Positions 25,770-35,004 of a stretch of DNA of 64,000 nucleotides are shown one piece after another. Made by a program: the position numbers and the translations under genes. The notes below the pieces were generated by a model. That model was not told the origin of the DNA and did no database searches. It was given only the letters and a program-made list of their open reading frames with translations. Numbering within the stretch: position 1 is the first letter of the stretch; each line of letters starts with the position of its first letter. Source of the stretch: UBA1723 sp045629285 (lineage in GTDB: Bacteria; Bacteroidota; Bacteroidia; Bacteroidales; Paludibacteraceae); assembly GCA_045629285.1 (NCBI GenBank), contig JAZQQY010000034.1:1-64000 (forward strand), read 5' to 3'.

Positions 25770-26777
25770 ATGGCCGAGGAAAAAGATAAAAATAACAAAG
25801 GAGGAACCGGTAGCGATAAAGTTGAAGGAGAAAGTCCGAAGGGAGGAAAAGCGGTTGGTGGTTTGAGCGACAAAATGCTGACCAAGATTAGGAATGCTAT
25901 GAAAGGCAATCGTACTCTTTATTTGCGTGTAGATGATGTAGGACAAAACGATCTTAATTATTTAGATCGAGCAGAAGTTCTTAATCAATTGTCGCGAGAA
26001 TACCATGTTGATTTAGTTTTTCTTGATGATGATGGAAATGTGGTATCCAAAGAAAAATCAACATCCACTGCCATTGCCGTAAGAGGTAATAAAAATGGAG
26101 CGAAAACTCCAATGAATCCAATTAACTGCAATGAAACAAAAAGAACACCTAAAGGCGTTGCCAAAAAAGATGAAGATGTTTATCCACTTCCACTTGATGA
26201 AATGGGGAACAAATATCCAACTAAAAAATGTCAAAGAAAAACTTGGGGCGAGATCACAAAAACAGTTCAAGATGCTATTAATGATCATTATGAGAGAAAT
26301 GGATCTCCTAAGAAATGTGATTTGGCAACCAATCCTCAGATTAAGTTTAATAATGGAGAGGTTGATTTTGATGAATTGAATTTTGGAGAAGTCACAGTTG
26401 ACGTCTATGCAGTTAGTGAAAATCATGATGCGGACCGACGAATAAATTTCAGACGTGCCAATGAACTTATGGCTCAGAAACTGACTAAGGAAAAAGGTCA
26501 AATTGAGGATCCTGAAGGTTCTGGTAATTATAGAGATTACACAGTAGAAGATGTCGTAAATTATATGGATGGTAATAATCCGTCGGGTCTAAAAATGACA
26601 TGGCATGAAAAGCAGAATGGAAAAAACATGCAAAAAGTCCCTACTTTATTGCATGGAAACATAGATCATTCAGGTGGCATTTCTATGGAAGCTGGAAGGG
26701 TGAACGATAGAGTTAACGAATATGAACCGCTAGTACAAACATATGGTGATACTGGAAATGATTCAGATGGATTATAA
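25770..26777 (+). CDS. Candidate HNH/WHH-superfamily nuclease effector
   Basis: This 335-aa protein starts with a Lys/Gly-rich disordered tail (about residues 1-35). The C-terminal 60 residues carry the pattern MTWHE (W278-H279-E280), then M-x-K-VP, H295, and H300-SGG, that is WH(H/E)...M..VP...H....H.GG. This is the signature of the HNH/Endo VII toxin nucleases (WHH and colicin-DNase-like). It would degrade target DNA. It lies in a VgrG/PAAR cargo cluster and is followed 14 bp later by a repeat-built immunity candidate. The ATG at 25770 was preferred to a TTG at 25755. The family call rests on this motif alone. Confidence 0.65.
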   Translation: MAEEKDKNNKGGTGSDKVEGESPKGGKAVGGLSDKMLTKIRNAMKGNRTLYLRVDDVGQNDLNYLDRAEVLNQLSREYHVDLVFLDDDGNVVSKEKSTSTAIAVRGNKNGAKTPMNPINCNETKRTPKGVAKKDEDVYPLPLDEMGNKYPTKKCQRKTWGEITKTVQDAINDHYERNGSPKKCDLATNPQIKFNNGEVDFDELNFGEVTVDVYAVSENHDADRRINFRRANELMAQKLTKEKGQIEDPEGSGNYRDYTVEDVVNYMDGNNPSGLKMTWHEKQNGKNMQKVPTLLHGNIDHSGGISMEAGRVNDRVNEYEPLVQTYGDTGNDSDGL

Positions 26778-26791
26778 ACAATTAAATAGAA

Positions 26792-28162
26792 ATGGAAGGT
26801 TTTATCAAAGATGATATTTTAGGAGAATTAAAGTATCTTAAAAGTAATAATTGGGGTAGACGTTTAGATTGTCCTATTCTCAATTCTGATGGCAATTTAA
26901 TTCTTAAAGTTCAAGATCCAAACAAAGAAGGTATTCTTGATGTTCAAAGGGAAGCCTATAAGACTTATTTGCAGAATGAGGATAAGTATAAAAACTGTGT
27001 GACGGATCTGCTCTTGGATTACTACAAATGGAACTACGAGGTCATTGCACGCACCGTATCTGGGTTGCCAGAAAGTTGTCATAAAGATGTTATTACAGAT
27101 AAAGAACTTTATAATGGCGCTGTAGCTTTATGGTATCTCTTCATTTGCAGAGACGGAAGTTTCGGATACGTTTTTGGATGCTGTTGGGACAAAGAGAATG
27201 GTATTGCTGTCCTTTTGTCAGAAACAGAACCACGTGTGATTTCCAGAATTCAACTAGAGAATCTTCACAAACTAAACGATCCTACTGTCGGGCTTCTTGT
27301 GCATGATGGCAAAAAATCATGGAAAGGTTTGGAGCGAAATAAGTTTTTCGGAGTGATGGAAAACTTGGAAATTGAGTTTGAAGGAGGAGTAGATGAAGGT
27401 ATTACTTCCGTTCAGCAGAAAGCATACTCACAGTATTTGGAGAGGAAGCAAAACTATTTTGACGAACTAACCAAAATGATGTTGGGTGTCTTTGTTGGTA
27501 GTGACGAAAAGGCAGATGCAATGCTCCAGACAGGACAAAAGATTTTTATAAAGTCTGTATTACCTAAAACTTTGTTCATTGACAGAGATGGTAACTATGG
27601 TTGGATTTGCTACACAGAGTGGGATGATTCTTATATTGGTGTTCTTCTTTCTGATGATAAACTTTACTTGATGCCAGAGCGTGATCTTCGTGAATTTAGT
27701 AAAGAAGAGAAGATTAAGGATGATCTAATGGGATGGCTGTTTATTTCAGATATAGGTTTTGAAGGTACTGTGATTGTAAAGTTAGTAAATGAAATACTTA
27801 CACTTCCTTTGGTTATAAGTGTTGGCAATGATTTTTTGGTTACAGAAAAGATGAAAAATGCTTATTTGACTTATCTTAAAATGAAGCCTACATTTTGGAG
27901 TGATATAAAAACGCAATTGCTTTCTTATTATTTGGAAGATTACGAGGAGTTTGAAAGGAATCTGGAAATTCCGGAGGAATTGAACAAAGAAAATGTTACG
28001 GAGGATGGTATCATGTCTATTGTGACATTTAAGAACTTGTATATAAATTTTCTCGGTCATATTGGTTGGGAATTTGATTCTCCTATTGGATGGGATGATG
28101 GCCTCGCATTTACATTTGACAATGGCAATCTTGAACTTGTCTCACAGCTTGATCTTCTTTGA
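26792..28162 (+). CDS. Three-repeat putative immunity protein (DUF6985-like)
   Basis: This 456-aa soluble protein is made of three diverged copies of one domain (about residues 1-155, 180-310, 315-456). Each has the order: Q/K-x-AY-x-x-YL with an aromatic helix; RDG-x-x-G or LGHIGWEF strand; GIAVLL, GVLLSD or AFTFD strand; then a closing x-x-L-x-x-L helix. The pattern resembles DUF6985-type domains that often act as immunity proteins. It is the last gene of the T6SS locus and follows the nuclease candidate, so it probably neutralises it; extra copies could recognise related toxins. A strong terminator follows. Confidence 0.55.
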   Translation: MEGFIKDDILGELKYLKSNNWGRRLDCPILNSDGNLILKVQDPNKEGILDVQREAYKTYLQNEDKYKNCVTDLLLDYYKWNYEVIARTVSGLPESCHKDVITDKELYNGAVALWYLFICRDGSFGYVFGCCWDKENGIAVLLSETEPRVISRIQLENLHKLNDPTVGLLVHDGKKSWKGLERNKFFGVMENLEIEFEGGVDEGITSVQQKAYSQYLERKQNYFDELTKMMLGVFVGSDEKADAMLQTGQKIFIKSVLPKTLFIDRDGNYGWICYTEWDDSYIGVLLSDDKLYLMPERDLREFSKEEKIKDDLMGWLFISDIGFEGTVIVKLVNEILTLPLVISVGNDFLVTEKMKNAYLTYLKMKPTFWSDIKTQLLSYYLEDYEEFERNLEIPEELNKENVTEDGIMSIVTFKNLYINFLGHIGWEFDSPIGWDDGLAFTFDNGNLELVSQLDLL

Positions 28163-28171
28163 TCTTATTTC

Positions 28172-28198
28172 AAAAGCTCCCCTCGGGGAGCTTTTTTA
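28172..28198 (+). terminator. Strong intrinsic terminator at the end of the T6SS locus
   Basis: An 11-bp perfect stem (AAAAGCTCCCC / GGGGAGCTTTT) with a minimal loop and a T-run. It ends the cargo operon. Confidence 0.9.
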
Positions 28199-28475
28199 TT
28201 TTAGTCCATTCCGCCCACTAAAGTGAGAACTATGTATATCCAGCGACGATATGTTGGCGAAGCCAAGGATTGCCGATTCCAACGCAGTTGGTGTCGGAAT
28301 TATATGAGAATACGCAGTGCTTTTCAATGATGTTGGAACGGAAAATAGTGCGATTTTATGAACATAGTGTTTTTTTGTTATTGTCGGTTTTAGTTTATTT
28401 GTGAGAAAATGCTAATTTTGCGAAGTCATTCTATATTGGGTGATAATTGTAACCGAGTAGATACAACGTCATAAG
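28199..28475 (+). promoter_or_regulatory. Intergenic region with promoter for the PD40/PorP cassette
   Basis: TTTA (28389-28392), a 20-bp spacer and TAATTTTG (28413-28420) form a good promoter 55 bp before the next ATG. Upstream, 28250-28305 has two small hairpins (TTGGC-GAA-GCCAA, and CCGA..CCAAC-GCA-GTTGG..TCGG); no known RNA family is recognised. Confidence 0.55.
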
Positions 28476-29354
28476 ATGAAGAAATTAGCAATAGCAGTAG
28501 TTTTGGCTTATTCCTTAGGAGTCAGTGCGTTTGATAATACATTTATCGGAGATTTTACGATGGAACGTTCCTCTGTCTCTACAAATGAGAAGGAGAACGG
28601 CTTGTCTGTTGTCAGAGACAATCTCTATTTTGCGCGTGGTTCAAAGACTTATGCAACATCATTTACTAATGAAAATGATGTGAAAATTCGTGAGGAACGC
28701 ACAGATATGAATGCTTTGGAAATCGATGGCCAGTTTTCCGAATATAACAATGTGCTATATTTTTCATCTAAAGGTATTCTCTATTCTTCTGAGTTGAAGA
28801 ATGGTTTGTGGAGTTCGCCTAAAGAATTGAAAATCGATGGTTTGGGTGTAAGTAGAGACATTAGAGAGGCAGGCCCCGGAACATCTTTATTCTACGGAAG
28901 ATGGCTTTACCGTACTCCTGGCAAGTCGAAAGAACCGATGTATAATCCTGTTGTCGCAAATAAAGGAAACCGTTTGTATTTCTCGTCGGAGATGAAAGGA
29001 GGAATGGGAGGCATGGATATCTGGTACATTGAAAAAAATACAAGTGGTGACTCTTGGTCTGCACCTGTCAACCTAAGTGCAGTGAATAGCGATAAAAATG
29101 AGGATTATCCTTTTGTCGAGAACGACAATCTGTTGTATTTCTCATCAGACCGTGCAGCCAAATATAAAGGATATAACATTTACAAAAAGAGTCTTACGGA
29201 TTCGTCAGCACCATTGTTGATGGATGCGTTGTATAATAGTGATTTTGACGACTATAATTTTGTTGTAGCTGGTGGTATTCCGATGTATATTTCGACAAAG
29301 AAAGGGAATGCGGATATCTATTATGCGAAGCAAAAGCATGAGGAGGAGGATTAA
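28476..29354 (+). CDS. PD40 beta-propeller envelope protein lacking an OmpA domain
   Basis: This 292-aa protein has a short signal peptide (about 1-18) and then PD40/WD40-like repeats: NKGNRLYFSSEMKGGMGGMDIW, NDNLLYFSSDRAAKYKGYNIY and PMYISTKKGNADIYYA. These match the propeller of the 47251 and 40221 proteins, but here the protein stops after the propeller, without the C-terminal peptidoglycan-binding OmpA domain. It lies before a PorP/SprF gene, as does the 47251 gene, so it probably works with that outer-membrane protein in T9SS cargo handling. Confidence 0.75.
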   Translation: MKKLAIAVVLAYSLGVSAFDNTFIGDFTMERSSVSTNEKENGLSVVRDNLYFARGSKTYATSFTNENDVKIREERTDMNALEIDGQFSEYNNVLYFSSKGILYSSELKNGLWSSPKELKIDGLGVSRDIREAGPGTSLFYGRWLYRTPGKSKEPMYNPVVANKGNRLYFSSEMKGGMGGMDIWYIEKNTSGDSWSAPVNLSAVNSDKNEDYPFVENDNLLYFSSDRAAKYKGYNIYKKSLTDSSAPLLMDALYNSDFDDYNFVVAGGIPMYISTKKGNADIYYAKQKHEEED

Positions 29355-29416
29355 ATTGGATATTTTTCTTGTTTTGGAAAGTTATCCTATTTTATAATAA
29401 TGCAATTTAAAAATAA

Positions 29417-30319
29417 ATGAAACGTTTGTTAAGAGTCCTTTGCACTGTCCTTTTAGGAATGTACGCATTGACGACAAATGCGCAGCAGGATGTCTTGTTT
29501 TCTCATGAATATTTCTCTCGAGTAAATAAGAACCCGGCGTCGACAGGAAATACAGATGATATAGATGTTTTCCTTTATGGAAAGCTACAATGGCTGGGAA
29601 TAGAAAATTCACCGAAGACTACGGTGTTGGATATCACTAACTATGTAGATAAAATCAGATCTGGTTTGGGTGCTACATTAATGTTGGATGCTGCCGGTGT
29701 CGGACGCCGCTCGACTAATGCCAAGTTGGTGTACAACTATCAGTTCAACATCAACAACAGCAATATTCTTTCCTTGGGTTTGGCAGGTGGACTGAACATG
29801 TCGAGCGTCGACTACACAGAACATAAAATAGAGGATGACTCAGAGCGTGCCGACGGTTATCCGTCAGAGAAACAAAGGGAGATTTCACCGGATGTGAATA
29901 TTGGCCTTGAGTGGAACAACCCTCATTTTTCTTTCGGAATTTCGATGAATCACGTTATGAACGGAGATTCTTCTGAGTTCAAGCCTAGAAGATCCTTTTA
30001 TATGTATGGGTCTATTTTGTGTCAGATGAATCAGAATCTCGACTTCATACCGACATTGTCGTATATGCATCAATACCAATATAATGTAGGTGATTTAGGA
30101 TTCATGTTCTTCTTGCATCGCACGTATTGGGCTGGTTTGTCATGGCGACCTGATTTGCACGACAAGATGCATCAGTCGATGATGATTTTGTCTGTAGGTT
30201 TTTCTGTGTCGAAGTTCCGTTTCGGTTATTCCTATGATTTGGGATTCGGTTCCGATTATCAGTTGCCGTCTAATTCACATGAGTTTATGGTATCTTATGG
30301 AATCGGAAAAAATAAGTAA
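29417..30319 (+). CDS. PorP/SprF family outer-membrane protein
   Basis: This 300-aa protein has a signal peptide ending at TTNAQ, followed by the family opening QDVLFSHEYFSRVNKNPASTGN and a beta-barrel pattern to the C-terminus (FGYSYDLGFG, SHEFMVSYGIGKNK). PorP/SprF proteins are T9SS-associated barrels; SprF-like members are needed for surface attachment of type B CTD cargo encoded beside them. That is the arrangement here, with a type B cargo gene 70 bp downstream. Its paralogue is at 48648. Confidence 0.88.
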   Translation: MKRLLRVLCTVLLGMYALTTNAQQDVLFSHEYFSRVNKNPASTGNTDDIDVFLYGKLQWLGIENSPKTTVLDITNYVDKIRSGLGATLMLDAAGVGRRSTNAKLVYNYQFNINNSNILSLGLAGGLNMSSVDYTEHKIEDDSERADGYPSEKQREISPDVNIGLEWNNPHFSFGISMNHVMNGDSSEFKPRRSFYMYGSILCQMNQNLDFIPTLSYMHQYQYNVGDLGFMFFLHRTYWAGLSWRPDLHDKMHQSMMILSVGFSVSKFRFGYSYDLGFGSDYQLPSNSHEFMVSYGIGKNK

Positions 30320-30389
30320 ATCGAATTCCAAATACATCATCTGAATTTATTGTTATCCTTTGAGAATTTGGATCTTTTTTATTGATCGT

Positions 30390-33002
30390 ATGAGAAGAGT
30401 AATTTTATCGTTTTTATTTATATGTATCTGCTTTTGCTCTAGAGCAGTGGATTATTATGTGACTCAGACAGGATCGGGATTTGGAAATGGATCAAGTTGG
30501 GCAAACGCATATAGCGCAGAGAAATTCATGGATGTTTTATTCACGAACTATGGTTTATTTTCTGAATCTTCTACGGTCCATATGGGTGCAGGTACATATT
30601 CTCCATTACTATCCGACGATGGATCCTTTGTGTGTCAGATAATGCTAAATAAGCAGGTTACTTTTATTGGTGGATATCCAGCCAATGGAGGTAGTGAAAC
30701 ATCTCCCAAAAATATCACGATTTTTACTGGAGACTGCGATGGAGACGCGGTTGCCGATGCAAACTGCCTATTTGAGCTTGAAGGTAGTAAAAAATATATA
30801 TTTTCTGGAATCACGTTCAAAAATAACAAGGCTGGATCAGAAAGTGCATTGTTGAAAATTAAAAATGCAAGTGTAGAGATTGATAGCTGTTTTTTCGAAT
30901 CGAGCAATGGTTGTGCTATTCGTCTTAGTGATCAGAGATCCTCTGTGAAAGTGATGAATTCTACATTCAATAGTGGAGTCACGGATAGCCCTTGCTATAT
31001 TTTCAGCTATCCGCTTGGTACATTCGAAATCAATTCTTGTTACATCCATTCCAATTATAATTTAGGCAATTTTTATTCTTCGCAAGAGAGTACGCCTTCA
31101 ATTGCCGCTACTAGATTCAAAGGAAGTGTCATAAATTCATCCTTTTTAGGAAATATAAACCATAACTTCTATGGTGAATGTTCACTGAATTACTACCACA
31201 ATACTTTCAGTGGTGGATCATTTAGCGTAAGTGCTTATAATGATTCTAAGACTAAGTTGAGCTTGGTAGGAAACATTATTTCGATGTCGTCTAGCGTAAA
31301 TATTGACAATAATATATCTCAGAGCAATATTTTATATGGAACAATAGTGAATGTCGATAGGGCAAACGTTACTAATAATACGATTTGTGACGTATCAAAA
31401 CTGCTTCAGTTAAAATCATTGTCTTATGCTAAAATGTGGGTGTTGTTGGACGATCATTATACAGACGATAAAGGAATAGTGACTACTTTTCGTGTTCCTC
31501 GTTTAGATGAAGTTGGTGTGGACCAGGTCGGAACAAGACGAAAGAGACAGACATGTGCAGGTGCTTGCGAAATAAATAGTATTCCGATAAACACGCATTA
31601 TTACGTGAAAGTCGACGGTGCAGGCGATGGCGATGGATCTTCTTGGGAGGATGCTATGTCGGCGAAGGATTTCTTTGCCAGATTTAATGCTTCTCTCAAT
31701 AATGACACATTCTATTTGGCTGAAGGAGTATATCGCACAAAGTTGTTTAATTCAAATTTGACAGGAGTGTCGAGAACTAAACATGTGTGTCTTATCGGAG
31801 GATTCAGAAAAGATATTTTAGAAGAAGACGAGGCTCCAGATCCTAATACTTACCATACAGTGTTCAGTGAAGATTACATGAATGATGATAAGGTTGTTTT
31901 AGGAGTATTGGATATATCGTTTGAAAATCGTTCTGATAACGGAAACTCTATCTTTACGCTAAATCCATCTACGGAATCGGGAACTTCCGTATTTTCAGGT
32001 ATCGAGTTTGAGGGAACGGGAAGTTCAACGGGTGCAATCAAATTGAAAACTCCAGGTGTAAGTGATCCCGGAAAAATGATATTTAGGAATTGCACATTTT
32101 CGAATCAAGATGTCTGTTTCGGAATTGACTCTGGTTTGTATGGGGTAGAGATAGATAATTGTCGATTTACCAATATAAAAAAAATTGGTACGATATTTAA
32201 CATTTTAGTTAAGAATTCTAGCTTTAATCATATAGAGTACGGAATGCTGATTCCATTAAAAAACGGCAGAATTGAAAATTCTACATGTGTTGATGTGAAG
32301 AGATATTTTGTTGATGCCAAAAGTAATATCTATCTGCATAACAATACAATCATTGCGTCTAATGATTCATGTTTCGTAGGAGTGTATAGCGGATCTGAAC
32401 TTGCAGGAAACATCATGTATGTCAAGACTGTAAAAAATCAGGGTACTGAACCTGTCGTAAGTTCTTATAACGTCTATAGCAATGCGAATGACTTTATGAG
32501 CAATACGGATTTTGTTGCCACTACTGAACATTTTGGCGAATTCCTTAATGGAAGTGTTAATTACAATGGATACTTTGTCCCTGATGTGACAACTATAGAT
32601 AATTTTACTTCTGTTGTGCCATTGGTCACAGATACATTGCCAGGAACATTTAGTTTCCGTATGCCTCGAATCAATACGGTTCTGACAGACCAGCGTGGAG
32701 TAGCAAGGCCGGAGTTGACTTGTATCGGAGCGTATGAATACGAAAGACATTTTGATTATGCTAAGGTGCCTATTCCTACTTCTTTCACTCCATTTGATTT
32801 TAATGGCAAGAACGATGTTTTCATGAGCGGTTATGAGGTATTTATCTACAATCGTCAAGGTAAGTTGGTCGCTCATGCAGAAGATGGATGGGACGGTAGC
32901 AATTCAGAAGGAGAACTTGTCTATCCAGGACTTTATATCTATGCTGTGAGATTTCCTGATGGTTTAGTCAGAAGAGGCACTGTCGAGGTAGTGAAATACT
33001 AA
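30390..33002 (+). CDS. Secreted beta-helix protein with type B T9SS sorting domain
   Basis: This 870-aa protein has a signal peptide (ILSFLFICICFCSRA), then two related halves each opening with YYV-x-x-x-G-x-GxGSSW-x-x-A (about residues 20 and 410). That start, with the many short Asn/Ser-rich strands, indicates right-handed parallel beta-helix repeats. The last 75 residues form the CHU_C/type B domain: IPTSFTPFDFNGKND, EVFIYNRQGK, DGWDGS, YPGLYIYAV, RRGTVEV. It should be exported by T9SS and fixed at the surface with help from the PorP-like protein upstream. The ATG at 30390 starts the signal peptide. Confidence 0.85.
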   Translation: MRRVILSFLFICICFCSRAVDYYVTQTGSGFGNGSSWANAYSAEKFMDVLFTNYGLFSESSTVHMGAGTYSPLLSDDGSFVCQIMLNKQVTFIGGYPANGGSETSPKNITIFTGDCDGDAVADANCLFELEGSKKYIFSGITFKNNKAGSESALLKIKNASVEIDSCFFESSNGCAIRLSDQRSSVKVMNSTFNSGVTDSPCYIFSYPLGTFEINSCYIHSNYNLGNFYSSQESTPSIAATRFKGSVINSSFLGNINHNFYGECSLNYYHNTFSGGSFSVSAYNDSKTKLSLVGNIISMSSSVNIDNNISQSNILYGTIVNVDRANVTNNTICDVSKLLQLKSLSYAKMWVLLDDHYTDDKGIVTTFRVPRLDEVGVDQVGTRRKRQTCAGACEINSIPINTHYYVKVDGAGDGDGSSWEDAMSAKDFFARFNASLNNDTFYLAEGVYRTKLFNSNLTGVSRTKHVCLIGGFRKDILEEDEAPDPNTYHTVFSEDYMNDDKVVLGVLDISFENRSDNGNSIFTLNPSTESGTSVFSGIEFEGTGSSTGAIKLKTPGVSDPGKMIFRNCTFSNQDVCFGIDSGLYGVEIDNCRFTNIKKIGTIFNILVKNSSFNHIEYGMLIPLKNGRIENSTCVDVKRYFVDAKSNIYLHNNTIIASNDSCFVGVYSGSELAGNIMYVKTVKNQGTEPVVSSYNVYSNANDFMSNTDFVATTEHFGEFLNGSVNYNGYFVPDVTTIDNFTSVVPLVTDTLPGTFSFRMPRINTVLTDQRGVARPELTCIGAYEYERHFDYAKVPIPTSFTPFDFNGKNDVFMSGYEVFIYNRQGKLVAHAEDGWDGSNSEGELVYPGLYIYAVRFPDGLVRRGTVEVVKY

Positions 33003-33022
33003 TTGAATATAAATTTTAGTCG

Positions 33023-33058
33023 AGAGTGAAGCAAATATGCATTTGTTTCACTCTTTTT
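33023..33058 (+). terminator. Intrinsic terminator after the cargo gene
   Basis: AGAGTGAA-g-CAAAT pairs with ATTTG-t-TTCACTCT, followed by five T. It separates the T9SS cassette from mlaE. Confidence 0.88.
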
Positions 33059-33073
33059 ATTTCCCATTCTTCA

Positions 33074-33105
33074 TTTCGCTTTTCCCGTTGAATTTCTTAT
33101 CTTTG
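33074..33105 (+). promoter_or_regulatory. Promoter of mlaE-mlaF-mutL operon
   Basis: TTTC (33074-33077), 20 bp, then TATCTTTG (33098-33105), a perfect TAnnTTTG box, 25 bp before the mlaE ATG. Confidence 0.6.
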
Positions 33106-33130
33106 CAGAAGAACTAATTTTCGACTAATT

Positions 33131-33871
33131 ATGAATGCCATAGAAAGGGTAGGCGACTATAGCAAATTGATGTGGAAAACATTTTCTAAACCAGATTGTT
33201 GGAAGATGTTTGGCAAACAATATGTGCGTGAACTACAAAAGCAGGGTATCAACTCATTGCCAATCGTGTGTATCATCTCAGTATTTATCGGTGCGGTGAT
33301 CTGTATTCAGATGCGAATCAATACGGAGAGTCCTTTCCTTCCGTCGCAGCTTACGGGTTATGCCACTCGTGAGACAATGATCCTTGAGTTTTCTTCCGCA
33401 ATCTTGTGTTTGATCCTGGCAGGCAAGGTAGGTTCCAATATCGCGTCAGAGATCGGGACAATGCGAATCACAGAGCAGATCGACGCCTTGGATATTATGG
33501 GTGTTAATTCGGCTAATTATTTGATTCTGCCTAAGATATTGGCATTCGTCACAATGATTCCATGTCTTGTCACTTTCAGTATCACCACAGGTCTGCTTGG
33601 CGGTTTCGGTGTGGCATACCTTACTGATATGATTACTCCTATGGAATATGAGCAGGGTATTCAGTACTCGTTCCTTCCATACAGTATCCAATATTCGATA
33701 GAGAAGAGTGTGGTGTTTGCGTTCATCGTGACATCAGTTGCCTCTTACTATGGCTACACTGTCAAGGGAGGAGCAAGAGAAGTAGGTAAGGCAAGTACTA
33801 ACGCCGTTGTCAACAGCAGTGTGATTATTCTGTTGTTCGACGTGATGCTAACAAAATTGTTGTTGTCCTAA
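33131..33871 (+). CDS. mlaE: MlaE-type ABC transporter permease
   Basis: This 246-aa protein has the MlaE/YrbE pattern: an N-terminal amphipathic region, several membrane helices, AGKVGSNIASEIGTMRITEQIDALDIMGVN (EIGTM-x-x-x-EQIDAL is the family hallmark) and a C-terminal GxxxVGxAxTxAVV motif. It is the membrane part of the phospholipid-trafficking Mla system, with the ATPase encoded 11 bp downstream. No MCE (MlaD) gene is present in this window. Confidence 0.92.
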   Translation: MNAIERVGDYSKLMWKTFSKPDCWKMFGKQYVRELQKQGINSLPIVCIISVFIGAVICIQMRINTESPFLPSQLTGYATRETMILEFSSAILCLILAGKVGSNIASEIGTMRITEQIDALDIMGVNSANYLILPKILAFVTMIPCLVTFSITTGLLGGFGVAYLTDMITPMEYEQGIQYSFLPYSIQYSIEKSVVFAFIVTSVASYYGYTVKGGAREVGKASTNAVVNSSVIILLFDVMLTKLLLS

Positions 33872-33882
33872 AAAGTTGAGAT

Positions 33883-34647
33883 ATGATTGAAGTAAGGAAT
33901 GTAAATAAATCGTTCGATGGCAAGCAGGTGCTATTTGACATCTCTGCCAATCTTCTTGAAGGACACGCCAATTTGATCATCGGTCAGAGTGGTAGCGGTA
34001 AGACTGTGCTTATGAAGTCGGTGGCAGGTATTCATCGTATCGACAGTGGTGAAATCCTATACGACGGAAGAAGCATTTCTCAGATGGGGACTCATGAGCT
34101 TAATCTGTTGCGACGTGAGATCGGTATGCTGTTCCAGGGTTCTGCGTTGTTCGACTCCCTTACTGTGAAGGACAATGTGATGTTCCCATTGCGTATGTTC
34201 TCCAAAATGAGCGAGGACGAGATGGAAGAAAGAGCACGTTTCTGTTTGGAAAGAGTTGACCTTACCCGCGCTTTGGATTTATATCCGTCGGAGATCAGTG
34301 GAGGTATGCAAAAGAGAGCCGCCATTGCCAGAGCCATCGTGTTGAATCCTAAGTATTTGTTCTGCGATGAGCCGAATTCTGGTCTTGATCCTAAGACCTC
34401 ATTGCTTATTGACCGTTTGATCCTTGAGATCACACACGAGTACAACATCACTACGATCATCAATACTCACGATATGAACTCTGTGATGGAGATCGGTGAG
34501 AACATCATCTTCATCAGCAAGGGCCACAAGAGTTGGCAAGGCAACAATACAGAGATCTACGACACAGGAAACGAGGATTTGGAAAACCTTATCTTCGCGT
34601 CGGAATTGTACAAGAAAATTAAGAAAGCCCACATGATGGGTATTTAA
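33883..34647 (+). CDS. mlaF: MlaF-type ABC transporter ATPase
   Basis: This 254-aa protein has Walker A GQSGSGKT (about residue 36), signature ISGGMQKR (about 138), Walker B YLFCDEP and switch His (NTHDM). IGMLFQGSALFDSLTV is typical of MlaF. It powers the MlaE permease in retrograde phospholipid transport between the membranes. It is co-transcribed with mlaE and ends 2 bp before the next gene. Confidence 0.92.
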   Translation: MIEVRNVNKSFDGKQVLFDISANLLEGHANLIIGQSGSGKTVLMKSVAGIHRIDSGEILYDGRSISQMGTHELNLLRREIGMLFQGSALFDSLTVKDNVMFPLRMFSKMSEDEMEERARFCLERVDLTRALDLYPSEISGGMQKRAAIARAIVLNPKYLFCDEPNSGLDPKTSLLIDRLILEITHEYNITTIINTHDMNSVMEIGENIIFISKGHKSWQGNNTEIYDTGNEDLENLIFASELYKKIKKAHMMGI

Positions 34648-34649
34648 AT

Positions 34650-34997
34650 ATGGGATTTTTCAGTAAACCAGAAATACGCCAGTTCAACTATGTGCCTCGC
34701 TACTGGGATCCTCGTAAGGAGGAGATGGAGCAGCGTAGGGCTAGAATCCGCAAAAAACTGCAGGAGGAGCGTGAAAAAGCGTCCATGGAGATTGACGACG
34801 AAGATTGGAAGCCTCGTTCAAATTCTGATGAAAGTGATGAGGAGAGATCATCTTCGCACCGCACCACTTTGCAACACGGATTCCTACGTGAGCAGCGTGG
34901 AAAAATAGGTCAGGACGACAACAAGTTCATGAAGGTAGTTGTTGTTTTGGCTGCAGTTTTGGTTGTATATATAATACTAAAACATTTCGGAATCTAA
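34650..34997 (+). CDS. Small tail-anchored protein upstream of mutL
   Basis: This 115-aa protein opens with FSKPEIRQFNYVPRYWDPRKEEM, a conserved start of a Bacteroidetes protein often found before mutL. A charged middle (RRARIRKKLQEEREK) follows, and then a single C-terminal transmembrane helix (about 93-112). The function is unknown. The tight spacing (2 bp after mlaF, 7 bp before mutL) places it in one operon. Confidence 0.75.
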   Translation: MGFFSKPEIRQFNYVPRYWDPRKEEMEQRRARIRKKLQEEREKASMEIDDEDWKPRSNSDESDEERSSSHRTTLQHGFLREQRGKIGQDDNKFMKVVVVLAAVLVVYIILKHFGI

Positions 34998-35004
34998 AAA
35001 AACT

